Origin: Ephydatia muelleri
Lineage: Eukaryota > Porifera > Demospongiae > Spongillida > Spongillidae
Assembly (NCBI GenBank): GCA_013339895.1
Contig: JABACO010000010.1
Location: forward strand, 4,591,375 to 4,655,374
Length of the DNA stretch: 64,000 nt
Reading direction: 5' to 3'
The notes beneath the pieces are model-generated. The model did not search any database. It worked only from the letters and a program-made list of their open reading frames with translations, and was not told where the DNA came from. Shown piece after piece: positions 48,901 through 60,849 of this stretch. The translations under genes and the position numbers were made by a program. Position 1 is the first letter of the stretch. Each line of letters starts with the position of its first letter.

Positions 48901-49257
48901 TATTCGTATAAAGGAACTCAATGAGCTTTGAAATTCTATTTATTTCTTTTTTGTGCTAAGACGCATTTTTTTACCTGGCTTTATAGCACTTATTTTCTTT
49001 TATGTTCTTGTCAAAATTCTAATGTGAAGGTAGAGCATAGTACATTGTGTGTTTTCTTGTAATGTGGATATAGAGCTTAGAAGAACGTCATTTACTATTG
49101 ATACATTTTGGCCAGGCTTTAGTGATGCCTTTTGAAACATGTCCTGTTTCTGTCAGGAACATTATAAGACTAATTGTGCAGTCAGTGTAGTATCTGGTTG
49201 CTTTGATAAATACATGCAGATATTGCATGAACTAGGGTATAATAACATTGTATATAT
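48901..49257. other. No gene seen
   Basis: AT-rich spacer right of the nested elements. Confidence 0.5.
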
Positions 49258-49712
49258 GGGACAGTTTCCGTGAAAATGGCCCCACGGATACATTATAAAA
49301 TTTACATCGCGTATGAATCGCTATAACTTCCCAATGGATAGTGCTATCGACCTTCTGTTGTAAAACTTCATACTACATCATTTCACTACAGGAAATCATA
49401 TTTTGGGGCCTTGCACCAGTTTCTTGCTGATGCTACGAGGTCCGATACCCCATGGGGTTCAAAACTGCCACATTGTTCAGGTCGGAGCATTCAAATCGCT
49501 TCAAATTCAGTACGTACAGGGGTCCTGTTGCTATTGTTGTGTTCAGTTCGTTACTTGTACTCTATCCGTCACGAAGATACAGCTGTGCAAAGTTAATGTA
49601 CATTTCCTGCTCGATTGCACCATTATTGCATGCAACCCATGTTCCATTCTCCCAATCAACAATAAATTTTGATAACTTCTTTGTTCGCCCATTTCTTGTT
49701 TCTCGTTAGAAA
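49258..49712 (+). repeat. Interspersed repeat F, forward copy
   Basis: Starts GGGACAGTTTCCGTGAAAAT and runs through TCCGATACCCCATGGGGTTC and CGTCACGAAGATACAGCTGT to CTTCTTTGTTCGCCC. Same order as 50997-51510. Confidence 0.85.
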
Positions 49713-50996
49713 ATACTCAGGATCTCCAAAGAATATAATATTACAGGGAAATCACAGCGATACAAAGTAATACAGTCTATTTCAAACTACAGTAGAGCAT
49801 GAAAAGAATGCACACTGATGTCTATATCCGAATCACACACACAGTGAAATGCTTAAATAGCCAAAAGAAAGTTACATGCATGCCCTACACATATATAATT
49901 AACACCTAAAGGCAAGCCAGGTCATGCCAAAGCATGCTCCTTAACACTCCGCCTTAAACTAAGCTAGCAACTGTTTTTAAGAAGAAGAAGACTGTCCAGA
50001 CGAATGACGTACCAAATTAACGGATCCGAGTGAATGGTTGCAGTAATCATGCGACTCCCACGTCATCGGCAGCTAGATAAGTAGGCATACATTTAAAAGC
50101 ACATGTTTAAGAGAGACTTCTTTTCTAAGGGCTTTATAATATATATATATTTTTCTGCGTGATCTTCTGGGTGTCCAGCTTATACTGCTCCATCCAAGCA
50201 CTGCTGCAGCCAATGAGAATCATATCATCGCAGGATTTCTGCTGCTGCTGAATAATGATTTCCATTACTGTCAATATGGATGATTGCAACTGTACTGACA
50301 GGATCTTTTAATAAAACTATGATGATTGCAGAATGATGCAATAACAGTAAATTGTGGTGTGGGAGACACTGAACACTGGCTCTGGTTATGGACCATCTGC
50401 AAAGCACAGAGAAAGCTGAAATCCTGACCTGCACTCAGAGGAATGGACACTATGAAATATGCAGCAAACTCAGCACACACCTTCTAAACTGTTTTATCCT
50501 AGAGAATGGGACCAAATCCTCAGTACTTACACTAAGCTGATTCTCCCAAAAGAAAATTCTATGCGCTTTCACATAAACCAAATAAAACAAACACAGCAAA
50601 GTCCAATGAATCTGTAGACTTTACAAGTATTTATTGTGAAGAATTGCTTGTTCCAGTTATACACCACTGCTTGCCTTCATCAATTTTTACGAGAAATGTC
50701 ACTAATGGCTCCAAACCTTTCACACGTTCTGAGGTGTAATTTTACTAACTGCTCTATGGATCTCATTATTGCTACAAACCCTCTAATAACACTGTCCAGA
50801 AAGGACATACAGGAGACGATTCACAATATTGAAAACTGTATGCTATGTATATGCTTTGCTGCCATACCTATTCGACCATCTTCAAAAGAAAACACCTGGA
50901 TTTTTTATTGATTCAAGTCAATTCAAGAGTGCATAATAAGCTTAGTGCTTCAGAATTGAACCAAACGTTCTACATTTATTGATCATTATTGGTTCA
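49713..50996. other. No supported gene
   Basis: A short word shared with the F repeats (CCGCCTTAAACTAAGCTAGC) occurs at about 49951. Frames at 50225-50911 lack motifs and splice support. Confidence 0.5.
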
Positions 50997-51510
50997 CGCG
51001 AGAATGGCCCCACGGATATATTATAAAATGTTATAAAGATGCATCGTGTTTGAATCGCCCAATTTTCAATACTTCATAGATCACCATTTCACTATAGGAA
51101 AACTTATTTTGGGGTCTTGCACTAGTTCCATGCTGATGCTACGAGGTCCGATACCCCATGGAGTTCAAAACCGCCACAACTTCTGGCAGCAGCATTCAGA
51201 TAGCATTCAGTACCGTACGTACAGGGGTCCTGTTGCTATTGATTTGTTCTGTTCGTTAATTTTTACTCCATCCGTCACGGAGATACAGCTGTGCAGAGCC
51301 GTTAATGCACATTTACATGTACCACTCCATTTGCGCCACGTTCCATTCTCCCAATCCACAATAAATTCTTTGTTCCGCTATTCTCTGCTTTAAACTAAGC
51401 TCTAGCCTCTTGGCTAGCCGTTTGCAACTATTTCTGCCTCACCCAGGCAGTGAGTAAATTAAAAGAAGAAAAAGACCGCTCACTATGTCAGACGATCGTA
51501 CTAAATTAAC
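50997..51510 (+). repeat. Interspersed repeat F, longest single copy
   Basis: Begins CGCGAGAATGGCCCCACGGA and carries the GGTCCGATACCCCATGGAGT and CGTCACGGAGATACAGCTGT blocks. It ends in CACCCAGGCAGTGAG and GAAGAAAAAGACCGCTCAC, a tail shared with 54361-54470 in reverse. It suggests a full unit of about 510 bp. Confidence 0.85.
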
Positions 51511-52290
51511 TAGTCTGGGGACAAAGTGCTCATCTTACCTGTACAAGCATTGTAGTCTTTTTTTTTTTTTAATCTTTTGGTGTCTGCTAGCAGAACAGCA
51601 TAATGAATATCGTTACTGCTTGCAATCGATATGTCAGTATAAACTTACCATGGGCCCCCCCTACCCAATTTGCAACGATAGGGGAGGTACATTGAATGCG
51701 CAGGTCTAAAAAGCCTACTTTTCTACGCATATCAGCACAATGCTAAAAGTCCCATGTCGCACTAATTGAATGCAGGGAATTAAACGAGTGTTCCTCACCA
51801 TAAGTACAATATACGTGTGCTTACACATCCCGTGCACTAACACGCAACACTGTGCTGCCTCTCCTTAATGAAAAAGGATGTACCACGGAGGTAAGTTTTG
51901 AAGGGAGGTGTTTGTGCCTGACGGTGAATTACGTTATCATTGCTGATTACAGTACAGGTCAGGGCCCCAGTGGTAAGTTTACACAGTCACAATGAAAGAC
52001 CAATATTCATTAATAGAACGCTACCACCACTTTATAAAACGCGAGTACCGCCTTTTTTTCTCCATTGATATGAGCACTACCTGCCTATTGCAATAACTCG
52101 TACAAGGTATGTCCAACTGGTAAGTTTACACAGACATAATGAAAGAGCTATATTCATCATTCCATGGAGCACTGTAAAGAACAACAGAAGCCTAACCATG
52201 ACTTGTTCCGTATACAGGAACGCATTCAGTGAGAGTGTATACCATCATTATTAGAGAGCACTACTGTTTTTTTTCCCCACAATCATAACA
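51511..52290. other. No supported gene; T-run and short direct repeat
   Basis: T-run at about 51559-51572. TGGTAAGTTTACACAG and the next 25 bp occur at about 51970 and again at about 52120. Confidence 0.55.
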
Positions 52291-52304
52291 GTGTGTGCAT
52301 CGTG

Positions 52305-52325
52305 GTGTGTCTGTGTGTGTATGTC

Positions 52326-52365
<40 letters not shown>

Positions 52366-52372
52366 CTGTGTG
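52305..52372. repeat. GT microsatellite
   Basis: GTGTGTGT tract with a few interruptions. Frames of Thr-His on the minus strand are artefacts of it. Confidence 0.95.
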
Positions 52373-52544
52373 TGTGCATGTTTGTGTTATGCAAGCTTGG
52401 TACACAAATTGAAATGCAATCAGTTGAATTGAATAGAATACATGTGCATGTGACAATGTTTGTGAGTAAGAGTGTTTGCACCATCATCAGGCAGGTGTAT
52501 TGTTTGCCAAATGTATAACTAGTGTGTGCAAGTACGCTGTACAT

Positions 52545-52545
<1 letters not shown>

Positions 52546-52632
<87 letters not shown>
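52546..52632. repeat. GT microsatellite
   Basis: Nearly pure (GT)n, about 85 bp. Confidence 0.95.
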
Positions 52633-53254
52633 TTGTGCATAAGAATATACGACATACGATAGTGTACAGGGCCATGTACGCAACAATGCAAGTGTGTGCA
52701 CAAGTATGAGCCAGCATGAGTTCATGTACTATGTGTGAGCTGAAAGTTGTGTGAGAAATAGCAATTGTAGCTGAGTGGGCGTGGCAGAAATGCAACGAGA
52801 ATTTGCAAGAATTATAGCAATCAGGAAAGCTTTATTACACGACTAGAGGATGATGCGAGTGCGTAGCAAATATCCTTACGTGCACCGTTTTGAATGCTGC
52901 CCGCGACGTGGGAGGCGCAAGATTACTGCAACCATCACTCGGGATCCATTAACCATTGACCTGGCTATAGGCCACTGAAGTGGCCGCGCCAAGTGAGATA
53001 GTATGTGGTTGACACGTATGCATTTTTTTGTTTTACTTTCAAGGCGGCTGTGTAGTCGAAGCAATTAAAGTATAACCAATCCCGTTACGAATTATTGTCG
53101 GCTGTACCATGCATGTAGTTGCAGAAACATGCAGAGCTCTAGTGTATTTGAATATTGTTGCATGAAAATTTCCCACATCATAATAGTACACCAGGGAACT
53201 AGCGAGATTATTCATATTCATTACAGCTGCTATTTTTATTATTATTATTATATT
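52633..53254. other. No supported gene
   Basis: Nothing recognised. An ATT-rich tract (53234-53254) borders the palindrome to the right. Confidence 0.5.
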
Positions 53255-54071
53255 GGAAAGTTTCCGAGAAAAGGGACCTAGCGTGTATTATAAAAAAGCA
53301 TAATAAAAATGCCTTACGTTTGAAATGCTATAACTTCCGAAGGGTTAACGCTATCGTCTTCCTATTTCAGCACTTCATACTACACCATTTCTCTATGGTA
53401 AAATACATTTTGGGATCTGAACATGCTCCATGCCAGTATCGCGATGTCCGATACCCCAAGGGGTTCAAACCCGCCATAACTTTCTGTAGGAGTAATCAAA
53501 TCGCTTCAAATTCGGTTTGTAGGTGGAGAGGTCCTATATCTATCTATTTGTTCTGTTCGTTAATTTTTATGCAATCCGTTACGGAGATACAGTTGAACAC
53601 TACGTGCACATTTTCGCGCTCGTTTCGCGCCAATGATTTGGGCAAATTGCGCTCCGCTCAATGTATGGGGAGGCGGGGATTATTACATTGGCGCGAATCA
53701 AGCGGGAAAACGTGCACGTAGTTTATTCAACTGTATCTCCGTAACAGATGGCATAAAAATTAACGAACAAAACAAATCGATAGGTATAGGACCTCTCTAC
53801 CAACATACCGAATTTGAAGCGATTTCATTACTCCTACAGAAAGTTATGGCGGGTTTGAACCCGGTGGGGTATCGAACGTTGCAATACTGGCAAGGAGCAA
53901 GTGCAAGATCCCCAAAAGTATTTTACCATAGAGAAATGGTGTAATATGAAGTGCTGAAAATAGGAAGACGATAGCGTTAACCCTTCGGAAGTTATAGCAT
54001 TTCAAACGTAAGGCATATTTATTATGCTTTTTGATAATACACGCTAGGTCCCTTTTCTCGGAAACTTTCCC
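53255..54071. repeat. 817-bp near-perfect palindrome of repeat F
   Basis: The left arm is 53255-53635 and the right arm 53686-54071, inverted, with a loop of about 50 bp. Tips are GGAAAGTTTCCGAGAAAAGG and the inverse. Both arms contain repeat F blocks (TTCCGAAGGGTTAACGCTAT, GAATTTGAAGCGATTTCATT). ATAT stands on both sides and may be a target duplication, but the left flank is AT-rich. This is a foldback or MITE-like form of F. Confidence 0.9.
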
Positions 54072-54360
54072 ATATTCAAATACACTAGCGAATTTGCACC
54101 CCACTCAGACATTAGGCCAAACAATTATCGTATATAGTATTTGTGAAATGTTCATGCAATAAAATACATTTTCGCTCGCGTAACTAATAGGGCCTGGGAA
54201 CGAGGTTACATAGGTACGCCAATAACGATACATGTAGTTAATGCTGATTGGACAATAAGATAGCCTTGCAAGTACAAGGACCTGTAGCAATCTGAATGAC
54301 GTGTATATACGATTAATTGTTAACATCTATGACGATCAGCCTACCTTAGCAGTTCAATTT
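54072..54360. other. No gene seen
   Basis: Spacer between the palindrome and another F copy. Confidence 0.5.
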
Positions 54361-54670
54361 AGTACGATCGGCTGGCGAAGTGAGCGGTCTTCTTCTTCTT
54401 CTTTAAAATTTACCCGCATAAACTCACTGCCTGGGTGAGGCAAAAACAGTTTCGAACGGCTAGCTTAGTTTAAGGCGGAGAATGGATGGAAAAATGGGCG
54501 GAGCAAAGAAGTTATCAAAATTTATTGTTGATTGGGAGAATGGAACGTGGGTTGCATGCAATAATGGAATAATGGTGCAATCGAGTGGTAAATGTGCATT
54601 AACTTTGCATGCACAGCTGTATCTCCGTGACGGATAGAGTAGAACAGAACAAATCAATAGTAACAGGACC
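54361..54670 (-). repeat. Interspersed repeat F, 3' part, reverse copy
   Basis: GTACGATCGGCTGGCGAAGT, CACTGCCTGGGTGAGGC, AGCTTAGTTTAAGGCGGAG and CTGTATCTCCGTGACGGATA follow the reverse order of 51510-51240. The other part of the unit is absent. Confidence 0.8.
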
Positions 54671-55730
54671 AAATATTTTGGCAGTTCACAGATTGTGTGA
54701 TATAATTAATTTGCATTGCAATTAAAATGTTCCTAAAGGTTACAAATATGTACATGCATGTGATCAGTCTGAACCTCAGTTGCCTATTGGTACTTGTCAA
54801 TAATCATTTGCCAAATTAAAAAGTGCACACCTTTGTGCACACAGTTACTGATTAATTACTTGCAACAAACATGTAATGCTTAGTTTTTATTACTGAGCAT
54901 TTGTTTTCACTACACAAGAGATGCTTGCCTTTGTCTGGTACTGCCACCTTTAATGTTAGAGCAGGTAGTACTTACCTTACAACAGACCACATTAAAGAGC
55001 ACACAAGTAGGAAGATGCTAAGCCATTTATTGTAAACTTCATTCGAAACTACACCAATCAGATGAGATGTTCTCAACCACTTCTCTAAGTGTTCATGCAA
55101 GACTACTCCCTTATGTGTTGTCATTAAAAATTACCCACAGCCGTAAATGAATAATAGAAAATACAAAGAGTGTATGCGCATGTATTTGTGGGTCAGGCAT
55201 GACCTCTGCTCCTGTATGAAAGTAATAAACATGTCCATTTGATATTTATACTCAGAATACACTTGTGTTTCACTTACATAAACATACAGTACAACAGCCA
55301 AGCATTAGTGTATGTACATGTAAATGCAAATGCAAGGGTCCCCAATGACAGCATTAGTTACTTGCTCTTGACACAAGATAAGTGAAAAGGGTTCTCTTAC
55401 ATCCAGATCTACACACATGACCTGAACAGTACTGGAATAAAAAATCAGACATTGAGACAGGTAATGAGTAGACAGTGAGTACTTTTTAATACAACAAAGT
55501 GCTTTGTATTTTCCCACAATTGAAGTTATGGAGTAATCTTAACATTGCAATAGCATTATTCGAAGGCAGATAATGAATATAAGCTATGTGTACATGGAAC
55601 ATGTGTAAGTACAGTAGGTGTTCCGTCAAACCTTCACCCTCAATTATCTTGCATTGCATGTGAGCATCAGATTACAAATCTAATATATTTATTTACAATT
55701 ATTTTGTTCCATTGTTGACACACTAACAGG
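54671..55730. other. No supported gene
   Basis: AT-rich intergenic DNA. A 70-codon minus frame at 55305-55517 has no recognised feature. Confidence 0.5.
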
Positions 55731-57952
55731 ATGTCCCTTCTTGGACTCAGCAAGTTACCACTTGAGCACTGTTGTGAACATTTGCACACAAGGTAAGGCT
55801 TCAAAATCAGATGTGCTCATGTGTCAACATTTCAAACGTGTGTGGTTGATGTGAATAAAGACAGACTAGGTAGGGGAAGGAGGCATGACAGCAATGAGAC
55901 TGGTGGAAGGGGGCATGGCTGCACTGGGCGATGACTGGGACCAGATAGTGCTACACTAATACTCTGCTTTGGACAGCAGGGACCATTGTGTTCACACACG
56001 ATAATAAACATGGATCATTACAACCTTCTGTGTTTCGAGTTCAAGCTCGTGGAAGCCAGTTCTGACATCTTGACTACTACTGATCGATGGATCTCTTTCC
56101 GTGTTTGCTGGTTGAACCATGCAGCCACTATTTCTTCTGAATGGTCCATTTGCACTTTCCTTTTAGCAATTAGGTTCTTTTCTTCACTCATTAGTGAAAT
56201 CCTTGTGACTTTCCGTGACATGGCTATTGCTACACACACGTGTTATTGTGCACGCTACAGTTGGGCTATAAGCATACACTTTTAATAATTGCATGTAGGT
56301 AAGCACCATGCGCTACAGCTGGTTCATTTAGCGCTCGTTGTATGTAACAATAAGGCTTTGTGTAGTCTTTTGTCAGCAGTTCAAACTATGTCTACTTGGG
56401 TAAACACACCAGCGGACGATCTAGATTGGCATTGCATCTTTCACATTTATATGAATATTGCTTCATTTCTATATCGAGGAAATGCCGCTTATATTTAATT
56501 GTAGTCAGCTTATGTCGAGGGAAATCTATATAGTTATGTGCATAAATGTTCACTGAACACAGTGTGGTTAGCTACATAAGACATTCATGGATTGCAGTTT
56601 GCTTAGAACTGCATAAACATAAAGAAATAAACACTCATCCCTCCCATTGACAAATTTAATTAAACACAGCCCTCTTTTCATTGTCAATAGAGGCAGAATA
56701 GCTTGCTTGGTATGTAGACTATAATTCATGTATATATTAAAATTAAAAACCCGCGTTTAATAACTTATTGCCCAATTTATTGTCCTATGATGCATATAAA
56801 TGTACATGGGACACTGATTCATATATGGTTTGTCTGCTGGCCGAAATATCAAGCACAGTAGGAACACTGATGTCATCATTTTTATTTATTGATGTGAATT
56901 GTATTAGTATTTGTATTCTAGTGGTCAGTGTTATTCTTTCCACACACAGGATTGAAGAACTACTGTTGGATATTCTGTATAGCAGCACCAAGATGCTTGA
57001 AGAGCTAAAGAAAGATGAAACAGAGTCCTTAACTGATGTCAAATTGATACAGTTGGAAAGTTTAATGATAGGTAAGGGGCAATTGACGTGAAGAACATTT
57101 ATCACTCTACAATGGACTTCAGTCTCGGCAGTATTGACCAAAATTGATTATTTGCATTTAATCCAAGTGCTCAATAATCTAGGATGCAATGGATGCTTCT
57201 ACATGTCGACTTGTAGGCTTACATGAATGTACATAAATGGACTAGCTTTTTATTATATTTCTTTTGGAAGCATCTCTTTTCGTATGAAACAAAAAAAATG
57301 AACTAGTTTTTTTTTTTTTTTTTTTACTCTAGAGGTTAGTAATTTAGCTCCACAGCGGGTTAGCTTTAATACTGATAATATCAATGGTGATTTATTGATT
57401 GTCCTGTGGGGTTATTGGGGTTACCCTCCAATGAAAATGAATGAAATGAAAACATGTTGATATTTATAAGTAATGGCTTTATAATTTCTTTCCTCTAGGA
57501 GCAGTCATCACATGTACAGTGCATGGAAATGGAATTGGACCCATCATTTTGGACCAACCTGTGTTTACCAAAGCAGATCAACAGCTGCTGGGTTCATCCT
57601 ACATTAGAGATGTTACCATGTTGTGCAATAAGCCAGACATGCTCTCAAACCTAACACGTGAGTAATCTGTTGTGTGGTGTCTGAGCAGTCTTTCCATGTG
57701 CTTCTTTATTAGAGTGCTGTGTGTCATGCTCGTGTTTCTCTCTCTCTTCTAGGTGCACAGCCATTACAACAAGCTCCATGTGAAAAGAGCACCTATGGAT
57801 CCTTGGTTCCCCTGAGTATTTCAACTGAAACGGTATCAGAACTGTCCCTCCTGCAGTGTCCCCACCATTCCATTGCACTCACCTGCAACCAAGAGAAAGG
57901 AGGGGAGAAAAGAGGAGAAGAAATAGGAGGTGGAGAGAATGGAGGAGAATGA
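55731..57952 (+). CDS. Hypothetical protein, four exons, 180 aa model
   Basis: ATG at 55731 ([19 protein letters not shown]). Exons 55731-55792, 56950-57071 ([20 protein letters not shown]), 57499-57657 ([20 protein letters not shown] ... [16 protein letters not shown]) and 57753-57952 fit GT-AG borders. Their phases join without a stop (543 nt). No domain was recognised. The second exon is helical and charged. The last exon runs from SIALTCNQ into Glu/Gly-rich residues coded by the start of the polypurine repeat, so the natural 3' end may have been altered. A 73-codon minus frame at 56239-56018 ([20 protein letters not shown]) in the first intron could be a separate exon of unknown kind. Confidence 0.45.
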
Positions 57953-59340
57953 GAAAAGAGAAGGATGAGAAAGAGAGGATGAGAAGTGGAGCAAGAGAGG
58001 AAAGGAGGTGGAGGAAAACAAAAGCAGAGGAAAAGGAGGGGGGAAGAGGGGAGGGGAGGAGGAGGAGAGAGAGAGGAAGCAGGAGAAGAGAGAGGAGAGG
58101 AGAGAGAGGAGCAGGAGAGAGGGAGAGGAGAGAGAGGAGCAGGAGAGAGAGGAGCAGGAGAGAGAGGAGCAGGAGAGAGAGAGCAGGAGAGAGAGGAGCA
58201 GGAGAGAGAGGAGGAGCAGGAGAGAGAGGAGCAGGAGAGAGAGGAGCAGGAGAGAGAGGGAGAGAGGAGCAGGAGAGAGAGGAGCAGGAGAGAGAGGGCA
58301 GGAGAGAGAGGAGCAGGAGAGAGAGGAGCAGGAGAGAGAGGAGCAGGAGAGAGAGAGGAGCAGGAGAGAGAGAGAGGAGCAGGAGAGAGAGGAGCAGGAG
58401 AGAGAGGAGAGGAGCGGGAGAGAGGAGCAGGAGAGAGAGAGGAGCAGGAGAGAGAGGAGCAGGAGAGAGAGGAGCAGGAGAGAGAGAGCAGGAGAGAGAG
58501 GAGCAGGAGAGAGCAGGAGAGAGAGGAGCAGGAGAGAGAGGCGCAGGAGAGAGAGGAGCAGGAGAGAGAGGAGCAGGAGAGAGAGGAGCAGGAGAGAGAG
58601 GAGCAGGAGAGAGGGAGCAGGAGGAGAGAGAGGAGAGCAGGAGAGAGAGGAGCAGGAGAGAGAGGAGCAGGAGAGAGAGAGAGGAGCAGGAGAGAGAGGA
58701 GCAGGAGAGAGAGGAGCAGGAGAGAGAGGAGCAGGAGAGAGAGGAGCAGGAGAGAGAGGAGCAGGAGAGAGAGGAGCAGGAGAGAGAGGGAGGAGAGAGG
58801 AGGAGAGAGAGGAGCAGGAGGAGAGGAGCAGGAGAGAGAGGAGCAGGAGAGAGAGGAGCAGGAGGAGAGGAGCAGGAGAGAGAGGAGCAGGAGAGAGAGG
58901 AGCAGGAGAGAGAGGAGCAGGAGAGAGAGGAGCAGGAGAGAGAGGAGCAGGAGGGAAAGGAGCAGGAGAGAAAGGCAGAGAAAGAGGAGGAGAGGAGAAG
59001 AAGAGGAGCAAGAGAGAAGGAGAGAAAGGAGGAGGAGAGAAAGAGGACAAAAGAGAAAGGAGACAAGAGACCAGGAAAGAAAGAGGAAGAGAAGAGAAAG
59101 GGGGAGGGGAGAATTGGGAGAAGGTGAGAGAAGGGTGGAGAGGAGGAAAATAGGACGAAGAGAGAAAGGAGGAGGAGAGAAGGGAGTGGAGGTGAGAAAG
59201 AGCAGGAGAGAAAGGAGGAGGTGGAGAGAAAGCAGGGAAAGAGTAGGAGAGAAATGGGAGTAAGAGGAGGAGGTGGAAAAGGGGTAAGTGGAGAGAGGAG
59301 AAAGGGAGGAGATAGAGCTACTGGAGGGCAGGAAGAGAAC
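57890..59340 (+). repeat. Polypurine minisatellite, 15-bp unit GAGCAGGAGAGAGAG
   Basis: Between about 58080 and 58960 the unit repeats roughly 55 times, with local GA or GAG length changes. The flanks on both sides (57890-58080, 58960-59340) are purine-only derivatives. As 15 is a multiple of 3, every frame stays open: 425-codon Arg/Glu frames on the plus strand and Leu/Ser/Pro frames on the minus strand are by-products. Mirror-symmetric purine tracts of this kind can form triplex DNA (known chemistry, not shown here). Confidence 0.96.
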
Positions 59341-60849
59341 AGGTAGTGCATATGGAAGAGAAAAAGGAAATAGAAAGATCTTGATAGTTGAATGTGATAC
59401 ATTGTGCTATACATATAGCATACTGTGCATGCAGTGAGCACTTCCCTACACATATTTGTGGCAGATTTGATTAGTATTAAAAAATAATTACATGTTAAAT
59501 GCTTGTATTCTAATTTTTTAACTTCTATTGGACATTATATATGTTCAATCAATACAGAGAACAGTTTTATTCATGTTGCTTCTGAGGCTCCTTCCTGTCA
59601 TCAGTAAGTTTACATGATTGTGTCCCTATTTTAAATAATTTATATTGCAATTGGGTCTAGTTGATTTGTTGTAACAGTTTGCTGTACATCTGCTTGTGGT
59701 TCTGCTGTGAGCTGAAGCAACACAACAATTTTGACACTTGTGTTTGGATGACAGAGTTTTAATGCATTGAAGAGGACCTCCATTTATCTTCGTCAAGATA
59801 AGGCTTAGTATATTCCACGATGTGGTAGTTCTCCTCAAACAATGAGGCTCACAGAAGCTGTGAAATTTTCAAGATTTGTCTTTGGGCACTGCGCCACAGC
59901 ATTTAGTATGCAGAGTTGTGCAGAGTCTACATACCAACCATATGCAGATGAGTATCATTGAAGTGTCCATATGCAGACTCTGCACAACTCTGCATACTAA
60001 ATGCTGTGGCGCAGTGGGGACCACTGGGATTATTCCACCATACTCTTTTGCCAGCTCCTTTGACATTAATTTCTTGTATACTGGAGCAGGCATTACAAGA
60101 TAACTTGAATTCAGTTTACTTTCACTGAATTCAATGTCTGAAGAAACCTAAATTTTGCCTTTTTTCCATGCTTTCACTCTGAGTCTCGATCAGTCTAATA
60201 TTGTAGCTCATTAGTGCAAAGTCAGAAAAATAAATTGATGACAATATTATTTCTTCTCTCACTTAACTTCAATTATAAACCAAGCAATTTTACTTATCAT
60301 ATTTATCATGGCGCATGTCTAACATATTGAGTGCATCTTGTCTTGCTGGTCGTTTCTCATCCCATTGATTTGGGGGAGGAGGGATGTTTCAAATGCCATT
60401 CACTTGTCCACTAAAATGTTAACAAATTTGGGGCTCTAATTGACATGTATCAGAGTGAGAATGTGCATGGTTACCTATAATTGTAGGCACTCTACATATA
60501 TGATGCATCCCAGTATTTGTCTTATCTGAATAGTTTGGACGTTCAATTTGTGCAGGCTGGGACCCCACATGCACCCAAGGGCAGTGATTAATAACGACTG
60601 CATGGTAACAGAAATGGTTGCATTTTGAGAGTCCCTTTTTTGGTTTGAGTTTGATTTATTAATTTCTTGTCTATCAGATATAAGGTCTGTGATATCTAAA
60701 GCTAAGGGAAGATGGGGACCACAGGCTCCTCATACATGTAGGTATTACTTCCCAAGTTCATAACAGAAGGGGTCCAACTCATCCAAGCGTTAGATAAAAC
60801 AGGATGACGATATAACCTGGCCAACCATGCACAACCACTTTCATTACAG
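59341..60849. other. No supported gene; one strong hairpin
   Basis: Apart from the hairpin at 59887-60016, no feature stands out. Minus frame 59626-59838 lacks motifs. The stretch leads into the intron before gene C. Confidence 0.5.
59887..60016. repeat. Inverted repeat, 42-bp perfect arms
   Basis: CACTGCGCCACAGCATTTAG at 59887 and its exact inverse ending at 60016 continue for 42 bp each, with a 46-bp loop. The loop has CATATGCAG twice. Frames across it on both strands share the same peptides in mirror order, so they are not separate genes. Confidence 0.92.

Noticed and set aside
57856-59453. Frames of 381-524 codons rich in Arg/Glu (plus) or Leu/Ser/Pro (minus)
   Set aside because: They are translations of the 15-bp polypurine minisatellite in every frame; no domain and no codon bias.
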